A stretch of DNA of 64,000 bases from Streptomyces sp. KMM 9044 (GCF_024701375.2 NZ_CP113910.1:1240001-1304000), one strand, 5' to 3'; shown: positions 26,748 to 35,836, counted from the first letter of the stretch. Program-made: numbers and translations. Notes: generated by a model from the sequence alone, not told the origin.

Positions 26748-28490
26748 TTACGGACGCGGTACGTTGCGCAGGTTGGAGCGCGCCATCTGGAGCATCCGGC
26801 CGACCCCGCCGTCCAGCACCATCTTCGACGCGGACAGCGCGAAGCCGGTCACCATCTCGGCCTTGATCTTCGGTGGGATGGACAGCGCGTTGGGGTCGGT
26901 GACGACGTCGACGAGGGCCGGGCCCTTGTGCTTGAACGCGGACTCGAGTGCCCCGGCGAGGTCCTTCGGCTTCTCCACCCGCACCCCGTACGCGCCGCAC
27001 GCGCGGGCGACTGCGGCGAAGTCCGTGTTCTTGGTGGCGGTGCCGTGCGAGGGCAGTCCGGCGACCAGCATCTCCAACTCGACCATGCTGAGGGAGGAGT
27101 TGTTGAAGACGACGACCTTCACCGGCAGGTCGTACTGGACGAGGGTGAGGAAGTCCCCCATGAGCATGCTGAATCCGCCGTCCCCGGACATCGACACGAC
27201 CTGCCGGCCCTGGTCGACGAACTGCGCCCCGATCGCCATCGGCAGTGCGTTGGCCATCGAACCGTGCGAGAACGAACCGATGACCCGGCGGCGGCCGTTG
27301 GGCGAGATGTAGCGGGCCGCCCAGACGTTGCACATCCCCGTGTCGACGGTGAAGACCGCGTCCTCGTCGGCAAGTTCGTCCAGGAGTGAGGCCACGTACT
27401 CGGGGTGGACCGGCACGTGCTTCTCCACCTTGCGCGTGTAAGCCTTCACCACCCCCTCCAGCGCCTCCGTGTGCTTCTTCAGCATCCGGTCGAGGAACCT
27501 GCGGTCGTCCTTGCCCTTGATCCTCGGGGTCAGACAGCGCAGCGTCTCCCGCACGTCGCCCCACACCGCGAGGTCCAGCTTCGAGCGCCGGCCGAGGTGC
27601 TCGGGCCGCACGTCGACCTGGACGGTCTTCACGTCGTCGGGAAGGAAGGCGTTGTACGGGAAGTCGGTGCCGAGCAGGATCAGCAGGTCGCACGCGTGGG
27701 TGGCCTCGTAGGCGGCGCCGTATCCGAGCAGCCCGCTCATGCCGACGTCGTACGGGTTGTCGTACTGGATCCATTCCTTGCCGCGCAGGGCATGCCCGAT
27801 CGGAGACTTGATCTTCTGGGCGAGTTCCATGACCTCGGCGTGTGCGCCCTGGGTGCCGCTGCCGCAGAAGAGGGTGACCTTCCCGGCGGAGTCGATCATG
27901 TCGATCAGGCGGTCGATCTCGGCGTCGCCGGGACGGACGGAGGGGCGGGAGGTGACCAGGGCGGTCTCGGCGGCCCGGTCGGGGGCCGGCTGGTCGGCGA
28001 TGTCACCGGGGAGGGTGACGACGCTGACGCCGGAGCGGCCGACCGCGTTCTGGATCGCGGTCTGGAGCAGCCGGGGCGTCTGCTGGGGGTTGGAGATCAT
28101 CTCACTGTAGTGGCTGCACTCGCGGAACAGCCGGTCGGGATGGGTCTCCTGGAAGGAGCCGAGGCCGATCTCGCTGGACGGGATGTGCGAGGCGAGGGCG
28201 AGGACCGGGGCCATCGACCGGTGGGCGTCGTACAGCCCGTTGATGAGGTGGAGGTTGCCGGGGCCGCAGGAGCCTGCACAGGCGGCGAGACTGCCGGTGA
28301 TCTGCGCCTCCGCACTGGCGGCGAAGGCGGCGGTCTCCTCGTGCCGGACGTGGACCCAGTCGATGGCGGAGTTGCGACGCACGGCGTCGACGACGGGGTT
28401 GAGGCTGTCGCCGACGATGCCGTAGAGGCGCTCGACTCCCGCGCGGGTCAGGATGTCGACGAACTGTTCCGCGACGTTCTGTTTGGCCAT
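26748..28490 (-). CDS. poxB: Thiamine-pyrophosphate-dependent pyruvate dehydrogenase (quinone)/pyruvate oxidase
   Basis: A 580-aa ThDP enzyme. The N-terminal PYR domain has the catalytic glutamate in VRHEETAAFAASAEAQ (near residue 50). The central domain is the FAD-binding type, and the PP domain carries the ThDP motif GDGGFSMLMGD...VVFNN near 428-455. Pyruvate:quinone oxidoreductase activity (pyruvate to acetate and CO2 with electrons to quinone) fits best, but acetolactate synthase-like relatives share the fold. The ATG at 28490 gives the typical MAKQNVAEQFVDIL start. It lies downstream of the PP2C-like gene on the same strand, 76 bp apart. Confidence 0.9.
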   Translation of the reverse strand: MAKQNVAEQFVDILTRAGVERLYGIVGDSLNPVVDAVRRNSAIDWVHVRHEETAAFAASAEAQITGSLAACAGSCGPGNLHLINGLYDAHRSMAPVLALASHIPSSEIGLGSFQETHPDRLFRECSHYSEMISNPQQTPRLLQTAIQNAVGRSGVSVVTLPGDIADQPAPDRAAETALVTSRPSVRPGDAEIDRLIDMIDSAGKVTLFCGSGTQGAHAEVMELAQKIKSPIGHALRGKEWIQYDNPYDVGMSGLLGYGAAYEATHACDLLILLGTDFPYNAFLPDDVKTVQVDVRPEHLGRRSKLDLAVWGDVRETLRCLTPRIKGKDDRRFLDRMLKKHTEALEGVVKAYTRKVEKHVPVHPEYVASLLDELADEDAVFTVDTGMCNVWAARYISPNGRRRVIGSFSHGSMANALPMAIGAQFVDQGRQVVSMSGDGGFSMLMGDFLTLVQYDLPVKVVVFNNSSLSMVELEMLVAGLPSHGTATKNTDFAAVARACGAYGVRVEKPKDLAGALESAFKHKGPALVDVVTDPNALSIPPKIKAEMVTGFALSASKMVLDGGVGRMLQMARSNLRNVPRP

Positions 28491-28566
28491 GGTTCCCGGG
28501 TGCCCCTTCGGTGTCCGTGAATCCCTGGATCTCCGTCCGGGTTCCATGGAGTCACACCCGGTGGGT

Positions 28567-29946
28567 TCACGCCTCCCAGACGGCGGCGGCCGTACGGTCG
28601 TCCGCGTATCCCTTGACCCGTACCTGGGTGTCGGCGAGGAACGCGGCGAGGCCCGGTGGTCCGGGGCGGGACCACCGCGTGGCCAGGTGGGCGCGGAGTT
28701 CCTCCTCGCCGCGCAGCGGGCCGGCGAAGCCCGGACTGCACAGCAGGAGGGTGTCGCCCTCGCGGGCGACGGACGTACGGAAACGGAAGGGCTCTCGCGA
28801 AGGACCGGGGGCGGGCTCGTACGGGCTCGGGGGCGTCGGTATGCCGAGGTCCATGGTGAGCCGGTCGCCCTCGGGGGTCTCCGAGGGCAGCGAGCCGAAG
28901 CCGAGCACGGCCTCGCCCCTGGCCTCGGCGGCCTCCGGCTCGATGTCCTGCCACGCTCCGCCCCGCAGCCGGAACAGTCCGCCGTCGCCGACGCCGAAGA
29001 AGACGCGGGTCCGGCAGTCGGGGTCGGCGGGCAGCAGCAGGCAGCGCAGGGTGGCCGCGTACGCCTCGGGTTCGAGACCCTGCTCGGCGGCGCCCGCGCG
29101 GAGCCTGCCGAGGGTGCGGTCGGTGAGGCGGTGCAGCCCCGACTTGAGGTCGCCGCGCCGGCCCGCCCTGATGTCCTCGGCCAGGCGGGCGTGGCTGAGG
29201 CCCACCGCCTTGCCGATCCACCGACAGGCCTCGGCGGCCGCGCGATGGGCACCGGGGGTACCCCGTACGCCGGTGGCGACCGCCACCAGCACCAGGGCCC
29301 GGTCCTCACTGCCGAACCGGGCGGTCAGCAGGGCATCCCGCCGCAGTGCACCCCGGTACCTCGCGGAGTCACCGCGTACGGAGGCGGCCCGCAGGGTGCA
29401 GGCCCCGTACCGGGCACCGTCGAGCACGGTGTCCGGGACCAGGTCGTCCAGTTCGTGGGGGTCGGCGGGGGGCAGCGCGGTGGGCTCGGCATCGTAGGTG
29501 GGCGGCCGGGAGCCCACGTGGCCGCGCGGCGGGGGCGGCGGCTCCACAGGCGGGACGTGGCGCGGGGCCCGGGGGCGGGGGGAGGCGTCGGTGGGGGCGG
29601 CGTCGGGGGCGGCATCGGGTGGGGCGGGAAAGCCGGCCGCCGAAGTCGTGCGGCCCGGCGGGGGCCAGGCCTGCGGTGCTCCTTGCGGCGGGTGGGGCGT
29701 CCGGCCACCGGGCGACTGTGTGCCGGATGGCTGCATGCCGGACGGGTTCCCCGTGGAAGGCCCTCCGTGCGCCGGCCCGCCCACCGGACCGTCCGCCCTC
29801 TCGTTCACCGTGCCGGCCACGGAGTCGAAGCGGTCCTCCAGGGAATCGGGCGCGGGCGCGGAGCCCGTGTCCGCGGTGGCGCCGTCGTACAACTGCCCCC
29901 ACCAGTCGTCCTCGTGGCCGGTGGGCCTGCCCCCCTGTTCGCTCAT
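28567..29946 (-). CDS. PP2C-family phosphatase-like protein, probably inactive
   Basis: A 459-aa protein with a long Pro/Gly/Ala-rich N-terminal region (about 1-165) and a C-terminal PP2C-like (PPM) fold. In active PPM enzymes a metal ligand lies in VxDGMGG; here residues 223-229 are VATGVRG. The later LCSDG motif is LCSPG (about 403-407). The terminal aspartate pair is kept (YADDRTAAAVW). Two metal-binding aspartates are therefore lost and it may be a pseudophosphatase acting by binding. Start ATG 29946 is close to AAGG; 29955 is an alternative. Confidence 0.75.
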   Translation of the reverse strand: MSEQGGRPTGHEDDWWGQLYDGATADTGSAPAPDSLEDRFDSVAGTVNERADGPVGGPAHGGPSTGNPSGMQPSGTQSPGGRTPHPPQGAPQAWPPPGRTTSAAGFPAPPDAAPDAAPTDASPRPRAPRHVPPVEPPPPPRGHVGSRPPTYDAEPTALPPADPHELDDLVPDTVLDGARYGACTLRAASVRGDSARYRGALRRDALLTARFGSEDRALVLVAVATGVRGTPGAHRAAAEACRWIGKAVGLSHARLAEDIRAGRRGDLKSGLHRLTDRTLGRLRAGAAEQGLEPEAYAATLRCLLLPADPDCRTRVFFGVGDGGLFRLRGGAWQDIEPEAAEARGEAVLGFGSLPSETPEGDRLTMDLGIPTPPSPYEPAPGPSREPFRFRTSVAREGDTLLLCSPGFAGPLRGEEELRAHLATRWSRPGPPGLAAFLADTQVRVKGYADDRTAAAVWEA

Positions 29947-30130
29947 ACCTTGCATTGTCCACCGCGCGGGCCCGATGAGAACGGAGCAGGGGAAATCCGT
30001 TCCCGGCACCACGCGGCCTACGGCGCCACGGCCACTCGGGGCACATGAGCCACGCTTGTTCGACGCGAGGGGCCGGTGGGAGCCCCACACCTGGTCTGCG
30101 CCTCCGGCCGTCCTCCGGCACCCTGGACAG

Positions 30131-30613
30131 ATGGGAGCGTGGGATCTCCTGCTGACCGGACTGGTGATCCTGTTCGGCCTGTGCGGAGTACTGCTGCCCG
30201 GGGTGCCGGGGTCGTGGCTGGTGTGGGCCGCGATCCTGTGGTGGGCGCTGAAGGACCCGCGGCCCGTGACGTGGTGGGTACTGGTCGGCGCGACGGTCGC
30301 CTTGCTCCTGTCCCAGGTGGTCCGCTGGACCCTGCCGCCCCGCCGGCTCCGGGCCGGCGGCATCGACGGCCGGGTGCTGGCGTACGCGGGCGCGGGGGCG
30401 CTCCTGGGCTTCCTCCTGGTGCCCGTCCTGGGCGCGGTCCCGGGTTTCGTGGCCGGGATCTACGCCTGCGAGCGGGTCCGCCTGGGCCGCCGCGGCGAAG
30501 CGGTGACGGCGACCCGTACGGCGATGCGCTCGGGCGGCTGGAGCGTGCTGACCGAACTGTTCACCTGCCTGCTGATCACGGCGGCATGGCTCGTCACGGT
30601 CGTCTGGCGATGA
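30131..30613 (+). CDS. DUF456 domain-containing membrane protein
   Basis: A 160-aa integral membrane protein with four to five hydrophobic helices. The glycine-rich motif VLLPGVPGSWLVWAA near residues 18-32 is typical of the DUF456 family, and a second glycine-rich repeat (LLGFLLVPVLGAVPGFVAGI) lies near 96-115. Function is unknown for the family. The ATG at 30131 has little or no leader. It converges on ogt. Confidence 0.85.
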   Translation: MGAWDLLLTGLVILFGLCGVLLPGVPGSWLVWAAILWWALKDPRPVTWWVLVGATVALLLSQVVRWTLPPRRLRAGGIDGRVLAYAGAGALLGFLLVPVLGAVPGFVAGIYACERVRLGRRGEAVTATRTAMRSGGWSVLTELFTCLLITAAWLVTVVWR

Positions 30614-30639
30614 CCGGCAGGCCGGCGGGCCTGCCGGTC
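30612..30639. terminator. Bidirectional hairpin at the DUF456 stop
   Basis: GACCGGCAGGCC-GGCG-GGCCTGCCGGTC, 12-bp perfect arms, overlaps the DUF456 stop codon and precedes the convergent ogt stop. Confidence 0.8.
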
Positions 30640-30652
30640 CACCGGTCCACGG

Positions 30653-31213
30653 CTACGGCCGCAGTGCTCCCTCGTGGGTGAGCAGGTGGATCTTGCGGTC
30701 CAGGCCGCCCGCGTATCCGGTCAGCCTCCCGTCGGCGCCGATCACCCGGTGGCAGGGGCACACGATCAGCAGCGGGTTCGCGCCGATCGCCCCGCCGACG
30801 GCCCGTACGGCGGCCCTGGAGGCGCCGATCCGCGCGGCGATCTCACCGTACGACACGGTCGCCCCGTAGGGGATGTCACCGAGCGCGGCCCAGACCCTCT
30901 CCCGGAAGGGGGTGCCGGCGGTGTGCAGCGGCAGCCGGAAGTCCTCGAGCTCACCGGCGAAGTACGCGGCGAGCTGCTCCTCGGCCGCACGGAACGGGCC
31001 CGGGTCCTGCCGCCAGGCCTCCCGCACACTGCGCCCGCCCTTCTGCCCGGGCACGGAGAGCGAGGTCAGCGCCCCGTCCGGACCTGCGGTGAGGAGCAGT
31101 TTCCCGAGGGGGCTGTCGACACCGGTCCAGTACGTGTCCGTACCTGCGCCCGTGCCCGTGCCCGTGCCCGTGTCGACCATGCCGTTGGCCGTCGTGGTCG
31201 TGGTCGTGTTCAC
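30653..31213 (-). CDS. ogt: Methylated-DNA--protein-cysteine S-methyltransferase
   Basis: A 186-aa suicide DNA repair protein that transfers the alkyl group from O6-alkylguanine to its own cysteine. The active site is PCHRVIGADG near residues 151-160, and the DNA-binding helix-turn-helix lies just before it (TVSYGEIAARIGASRAAVRA). The first ~28 residues are a T/G repeat (TTTTTT, then GTGTGTGAGT) encoded by GTGCCC-type hexamer repeats and are unlike the family. The ATG overlaps the stop of the upstream ada-alkA gene (ATGA), so the two repair genes are coupled. Confidence 0.95.
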   Translation of the reverse strand: MNTTTTTTANGMVDTGTGTGTGAGTDTYWTGVDSPLGKLLLTAGPDGALTSLSVPGQKGGRSVREAWRQDPGPFRAAEEQLAAYFAGELEDFRLPLHTAGTPFRERVWAALGDIPYGATVSYGEIAARIGASRAAVRAVGGAIGANPLLIVCPCHRVIGADGRLTGYAGGLDRKIHLLTHEGALRP

Positions 31214-32613
31214 GGGTACTCCAACTCCCCTGCCGCGCGCAGGTGGTTCAGGGCGTATGAGCGCCAGGGGCGCCAGCTGTCGGGCAGGTCGGGACCGGGC
31301 AGGGCCACGTCCGGGTCGCCGAGCGCACGGGTGCGGATCTCGGCGATGGTACGGACGTCCAGGCCCGGAACGCCGGTCAGGGCGCCCGCGGCCTCGTCCC
31401 GGTCGGCGCCGGGGTCGAGCCGTACGGCGCCGTCGGCGAGGGCGGCGGTGAGCGCGCCCAGGGGGCCTCGGGGTTCGGCGTCGGCGAGGACGGACGGTTC
31501 GGGGAAGAGGTGGGTGAGGGTGCCGCAGGGGGCGTCGAGCGTCTTGCCGTACCGCTGGACCAGCCGTGTGGCCTCGCCACGCCCCACCAGGGCCCGTACG
31601 GCGAGTTCGGCGGGGTCGGCGGCGCCCGGTGAGCGCAGTCCCGGCCGGGCGGCGACCAGCGGGGCGAGCCGCGCGTCGGCGCCGAGCCGTTCGTCGACGG
31701 CGTACGGGTCCGCGTCCAGGTCGAACAGGCGGCGCAGCCGCTGTACGGCGGTGGCCAGGTCGCGGAGGTCGGTGAGGTGGATCCGGGCGTCGAGCCAGCC
31801 GCCGGGGCGGGCGCCGGAGCCGGGGCGGGCGGCGCCGGGGTGTTCGTCGACGGCGGTGGTGCCGGTGCCGTACGGAAGCCGGAGGGTGCGCCGGTAGGTG
31901 CGGGTGCCCGGGGTGCCGGTGACGTCCTCGACGCCCGGGACGGCCTCGCGCTCCAGCAGGTCGAAGACGGGTCCGGGCTGGTACGGGCCGCGGTGGGCGA
32001 GGCGCAGGGGGATACCGGCGGTCGGGGTGGCGGTGCGGTGGCCGGCCCGGCCGGCACGTGGCGCGGCGGCACGCAGCTCACCGGGGGTGGCCGCGTACAC
32101 GGCCCGGACGGTCTCGTTGAACTGCCGCACGCTGGCGAACCCGGCGGCGAAGGCGATCCCGGTGACCGGGAGCGTGGTGGTCTGGAGGAGCACGCGCGCG
32201 GTGTGCGCGCGCTGCGCCCGGGCGAGCACGACGGGCCCGGCGCCGAGTTCGCCGGTGAGCTGGCGCTGCACCTGGCGGGCGCTGTAGCCGAGCCGTGCGG
32301 CCAGTCCGGCGACGCCTTCGCGGTCGACGACGCCGTCGGCGATCAGCCGCACGGCCCGGCCCACGACGTCGGCGCGTACGTTCCACTCGGCGGAGCCGGG
32401 AACGGCGTCCGGACGGCACCGCCGGCAGGCGCGGAACCCCGCGCCCTGCGCGGCGGCGGCGGTCGGGAAGAACCGCACGTTGCGTCGCTTGGGCGTGACC
32501 GCGGGGCAGCTGGGACGACAGTAGATCCCGGTGGTCCCGACGGCGAAGAAGAACGCCCCGTCGAACCGCCCGTCCCGGCTGCGCACCGCCTCGTACCTGC
32601 TGTCCTCGTCCAT
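31210..32613 (-). CDS. Ada/AlkA fusion: methyl-sensing AraC-type domain plus 3-methyladenine glycosylase II
   Basis: A 467-aa fusion. The N-terminal Ada zinc domain has the four cysteines in IYCRPSCPAV and FRACRRCRPD (zinc binding and methylphosphotriester acceptance). An AraC helix-turn-helix follows (GLAARLGYSARQVQRQL near 105-121). The C-terminal half (about 185-467) is an AlkA-type DNA glycosylase with the helix-hairpin-helix GVPGLDVRTIAEIRTRALGD and a downstream catalytic aspartate candidate (DPDVALPGPDL). It repairs alkylated bases and probably activates its own operon with ogt. The start at 32613 gives the canonical Ada N-terminus MDEDSRYEAV; an upstream ATG at 32667 lacks support. Confidence 0.93.
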   Translation of the reverse strand: MDEDSRYEAVRSRDGRFDGAFFFAVGTTGIYCRPSCPAVTPKRRNVRFFPTAAAAQGAGFRACRRCRPDAVPGSAEWNVRADVVGRAVRLIADGVVDREGVAGLAARLGYSARQVQRQLTGELGAGPVVLARAQRAHTARVLLQTTTLPVTGIAFAAGFASVRQFNETVRAVYAATPGELRAAAPRAGRAGHRTATPTAGIPLRLAHRGPYQPGPVFDLLEREAVPGVEDVTGTPGTRTYRRTLRLPYGTGTTAVDEHPGAARPGSGARPGGWLDARIHLTDLRDLATAVQRLRRLFDLDADPYAVDERLGADARLAPLVAARPGLRSPGAADPAELAVRALVGRGEATRLVQRYGKTLDAPCGTLTHLFPEPSVLADAEPRGPLGALTAALADGAVRLDPGADRDEAAGALTGVPGLDVRTIAEIRTRALGDPDVALPGPDLPDSWRPWRSYALNHLRAAGELEYP

Positions 32614-32745
32614 CACGCCGTCCAGTCTCCACCGGCCGGAGGACCCCGGCTGGCGGAAATCGGACATGAAGGGCGGGAGGCTGGACCGCCCGGGGCTCGA
32701 CGGACGACCGCTGCCAGAGCTCGGCCGGGCAACCTGTGACCGGTA

Positions 32746-33858
32746 TTACCGCCGGTGGCTGTCGCCGCCCCTCTTCGCCTCCATGGCGGCCCTGCCGATC
32801 GCCCCCTTCCGCTTCCAGTCCTTGCGGATCTCGGCGCGGAGGCGTGCGTCGGTCTTGGCGACGATGCGCCGGTTCTCGCGGAGCAGCTTGCGGTAGCTCT
32901 CGAGGCGGCGTTCCGGGAGGGCGCCGGTCTCGATGGCCTCGATGACGGCGCAGCCCGGCTCGCTCTCGTGGGCGCAGTCGTGGAAGCGGCAGCCCTCGGC
33001 GAACTCCTCGATCTCGGAGAACACCTGGCCGACACCGCTGCCGGCGTCCCAGAGGCCGACGCCCCGCAGGCCCGGGGTGTCGATGAGGACGCCCCCGCCG
33101 GGCAGGGCGAGCAGGTTGCGGGTGGTGGTGGTGTGCCGACCCTTGCCGTCGACGTCACGGGTGGCCCGTACGTCCATCACATCCTCGACGAGGAGCGCGT
33201 TGGCGAGGGTGGACTTCCCTGCGCCGGACTGGCCGATCAGGACGGACGTACCCCCGGCGGCGATGGCGGTGAGAACGTCGAGCCCCTCCCCGTCCTGCGC
33301 GCTGACGGCCAGTACCGGCACGCCGGGCGCGCTGGTCTCCACGTCCTGGACCAGGTGCGCCAGCGTCACCGCGTCCGGCACGAGGTCGGCCTTGGTGAGC
33401 ACGACCACCGGCTGGGCCCCGGACTCCCAGGCGAGCGCGAGGAACCGCTCGATCCGGGCCAGGTCCAGCTCGACGGCGAGCGAGACGGCGATGACGGCGT
33501 GGTCCACGTTGGCAGCGAGGACCTGCCCCTCGGACCGCTTGGACGAGGTGGACCGCACGAAGGCGGTACGCCGCGGAAGGCACGTCCGTACGTAACGCGG
33601 GTTGCCGTCCGGTTCGACGGCGACCCAGTCGCCCGTGCACACGACCCGCAGGGGATCGTGCGGGGTCACGAAGGCGGTGTCGGCGCGCAGGGACCCGTCG
33701 GGGGTGACGACGTCACACTGGCCGCGGTCGACCCGCACCACACGGCCGGGCAGCAGCCCCTGCGCACCGTACGAGGAGAACGCGGCCTCCCACTCGTCGT
33801 CCCAGCCGAAGGGGGCGAGAGCACGCGAAGAAGCCGGAAGAGAAAAGGAGAAGTTCAA
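32746..33858 (-). CDS. rsgA: Ribosome small-subunit-dependent GTPase A
   Basis: A 370-aa circularly permuted GTPase for late 30S maturation. An N-terminal OB-fold is followed by G4 TKADL, then G1 GQSGAGKST, G3 DTPGL, and the C-terminal zinc motif CRFHDCAHESEPGC. A K/R-rich tail ends the protein. The start is taken at TTG 33858 (NFSFSLPASS), preceded by GAAGGG; an ATG lies 10 codons upstream. A 23-codon leader ORF with its own ribosome binding site precedes it by 62 nt, hinting at leader-based control. Confidence 0.9.
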   Translation of the reverse strand: MNFSFSLPASSRALAPFGWDDEWEAAFSSYGAQGLLPGRVVRVDRGQCDVVTPDGSLRADTAFVTPHDPLRVVCTGDWVAVEPDGNPRYVRTCLPRRTAFVRSTSSKRSEGQVLAANVDHAVIAVSLAVELDLARIERFLALAWESGAQPVVVLTKADLVPDAVTLAHLVQDVETSAPGVPVLAVSAQDGEGLDVLTAIAAGGTSVLIGQSGAGKSTLANALLVEDVMDVRATRDVDGKGRHTTTTRNLLALPGGGVLIDTPGLRGVGLWDAGSGVGQVFSEIEEFAEGCRFHDCAHESEPGCAVIEAIETGALPERRLESYRKLLRENRRIVAKTDARLRAEIRKDWKRKGAIGRAAMEAKRGGDSHRR

Positions 33859-33920
33859 GGGAGACCCTTCGAAGGGCGGCCCCGGCACCGCGCATCACCG
33901 GCGCGGCAGAAGAAGAGATG

Positions 33921-33992
33921 TCAGCCGAGGGCCACGGAGGTGGGATGAACGAACGTCCGGATGCAGACAGCACCCATCGCGGAGACAGCCAT
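33921..33992 (-). CDS. Short leader ORF (23 aa) upstream of rsgA
   Basis: An ATG at 33992 preceded by AGGGAGGTG at ideal spacing opens a 23-codon frame (MAVSAMGAVCIRTF and nine more residues) ending in TGA at 33921. It lies in the likely 5' leader of rsgA, 62 nt before its start. It has one Cys, one His, Ile and Arg. It has the layout of a translated leader or uORF. No regulatory terminator was confirmed between the two. Confidence 0.45.
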   Translation of the reverse strand: MAVSAMGAVCIRTFVHPTSVALG

Positions 33993-34123
33993 CGGTCACA
34001 CCTCCCTTTCGGCACACACGCACCAACGACAGCAGCGGCCAACGGCCCTGCTCGCTTCCGCGCCCAGAATAAAGCGCCGATCAGCCGGACAGCCACCCTT
34101 TTTTCCGTACCCGCCGGGCCCCG

Positions 34124-35653
34124 TCACCCGCTCGCGCAGGAGTGGCCGTTGAGGGTGACGTCGGTGGGCGGGGAGTTCTTTCCGGTCCAGGAGGCAAGGA
34201 AGCCGAAAGCCAGTTTTCCGCCGGCGGGGGCCGTCTTGTTGTAGTCGGCGGCGGTGGCGGTGACACGGGAGCCCTTCTGGCTCGCTTCGGCATCCCACAT
34301 CTGGGTCACGCGCTGGCCGTCCCGGAAGGTGAAGGCGACGCGCCAGGATTCGAGGGGCTCTGTCGTGGTGACGGTCAGGGTGGCCTGGAAGCCGTCGGGC
34401 CACTGGTTACCCAGGTCGTACGTGGCGTGGCAGACGGCCGGCTTGCTGGGCGCGGTGGTCCGGGGCGGGGAGGCCGTGGCGGAGGTGCTGCCCTGCGGTT
34501 CGGGGTCGGGGCCGGTGTCGGGGGTCGGCCGGCCCGGGGCGCGTCCGTCGGTGGGGGGTTTGGGGGCGTCGGCGGGTGCGGCGCCGGAGGCCGAGGCGGG
34601 TGCGGATCCGGAGGCCGAGGCGGGTGGGACGGCACCAGGGCCCTCGGGCGGGTACGGATCCGGGTTGGCCACCGCCTGGCGGTCGGCGTCGGGGAGGGTC
34701 GCCCTGTCTTCCTCCGCGCCGCCGAACTGCATCAGGGAGACGGCAAGTGCGGCTCCCGACACCAGGACGGCGGCGACCATCAGCCGGTTGCGGACGACGC
34801 GCGCCCGCTGCGACACGTCGGCCGGGACTCCGCCCACGCCGGGTCCGTCGGGGCGCCCGGGACCGAGACGCGCCTCGGCCGCGCGGCGGCGGCGCTCCAG
34901 GTAGGCGAGGCCGCCCCAGCCGATGACCCCGCCGGTGAGCGCGACGGGCAGTCCGCCGCCGTGCATCCGCAGGCAGGCCGCGGCCTCGGCACACTGCACG
35001 CAGACGGCGAGGTGCCGGGACAGGTCGTCGGGGGTGTCGGCTGCGGGCGAGCGGGTGACGGCGTCCAGCAGCCGGGCGTAGCTGCGGCACTCCGCGTCCA
35101 TCGGGGAGTCGAGGTGGTTGCGGTGGCAGCGGTCCCGGAACAGGCCGCGGACCTGGGTGAGTTCGTCCGCGGCGGTGACGGGGTCGAGACCGAGCCGGCG
35201 GGCCACCAGGGGCAGCGGCAGGGACTCCGCCTCGGCCAGCCAGAGGAGTTCGGCGTCGGCCTGCTGCAGATCGCGCAGTCCGCGCAGAGCGATCGGGCGG
35301 CTCAGCGGAGGGCCGGTGTAGCGGGCGGCCTTGTCCGAGTGGAGCCACAACCTCAGGTCCGGATCGAGCCGGTGCCCCTGTCCGGTGCCCTCCCAGTCCG
35401 CGGCAGTGGTGCGAACGGCGGCCAGCAGCAGGGGTATTCGGGGCAGCCTGGAGGAGCGGCGGCCGGTGCCGCGCACGGTACTCGCCTCCGCCTCGCGCAC
35501 CTCCCGTATGCCTTGTGCGAACGCCTCGCGCGCGAGTTGCGCGGCGGCGGTGGAGCCGGCCGTGCAGAGATCGGCGTACGAGAGCACCGCGTCCCAGCAC
35601 TCGGAGAACAGTGCTGCCTCGGTGGCGTCCTGAGGGGCCGGCAGGTCGGTCAT
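34124..35653 (-). CDS. Sigma-like/zinc-finger membrane protein with C-terminal cellulose-binding (CBM2) domain
   Basis: A 509-aa protein. The first ~200 residues resemble RNA polymerase sigma-70-like helical regions (LFSECWDAVLSYADLC, then LPLVARRLGLDPVTAADELT). A zf-HC2-type anti-sigma motif follows (RHLAVCVQCAEAAAC, about 213-227). After a basic segment comes one transmembrane helix (MVAAVLVSGAALAVSLMQF, about 288-306), a Pro/Ala/Ser linker, and an extracellular CBM2 domain (about 404-509, GNQWPDGFQATLTVTT, bounding cysteines in VCHAT and GHSCASG). It could couple polysaccharide binding outside to transcription inside. The ATG at 35653 follows AGGAGA. Confidence 0.85.
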   Translation of the reverse strand: MTDLPAPQDATEAALFSECWDAVLSYADLCTAGSTAAAQLAREAFAQGIREVREAEASTVRGTGRRSSRLPRIPLLLAAVRTTAADWEGTGQGHRLDPDLRLWLHSDKAARYTGPPLSRPIALRGLRDLQQADAELLWLAEAESLPLPLVARRLGLDPVTAADELTQVRGLFRDRCHRNHLDSPMDAECRSYARLLDAVTRSPAADTPDDLSRHLAVCVQCAEAAACLRMHGGGLPVALTGGVIGWGGLAYLERRRRAAEARLGPGRPDGPGVGGVPADVSQRARVVRNRLMVAAVLVSGAALAVSLMQFGGAEEDRATLPDADRQAVANPDPYPPEGPGAVPPASASGSAPASASGAAPADAPKPPTDGRAPGRPTPDTGPDPEPQGSTSATASPPRTTAPSKPAVCHATYDLGNQWPDGFQATLTVTTTEPLESWRVAFTFRDGQRVTQMWDAEASQKGSRVTATAADYNKTAPAGGKLAFGFLASWTGKNSPPTDVTLNGHSCASG

Positions 35654-35836
35654 GAGTCTCCTGCATCCACGAACGAGGTCAACTCGCCATTCTAAAAGCA
35701 CAGTTGGGGGAACCCTCGGGGGCGATGGACGAGCTTTTCACTATTTCGACACAACTGACAAGCTCTGTGTCCGCTTCGGGCGGCACGACGCCCGCGTACG
35801 CGCCCTCGCGCACGCCTCACGTCGGAGGATACGCAA

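Noticed and set aside
28490..29309. A single 853-aa protein formed by poxB and upstream sequence
   Set aside because: The upstream part is an out-of-frame reading of the PP2C-like gene. MAKQNVAEQF at 28490 is the natural start of pyruvate oxidase.
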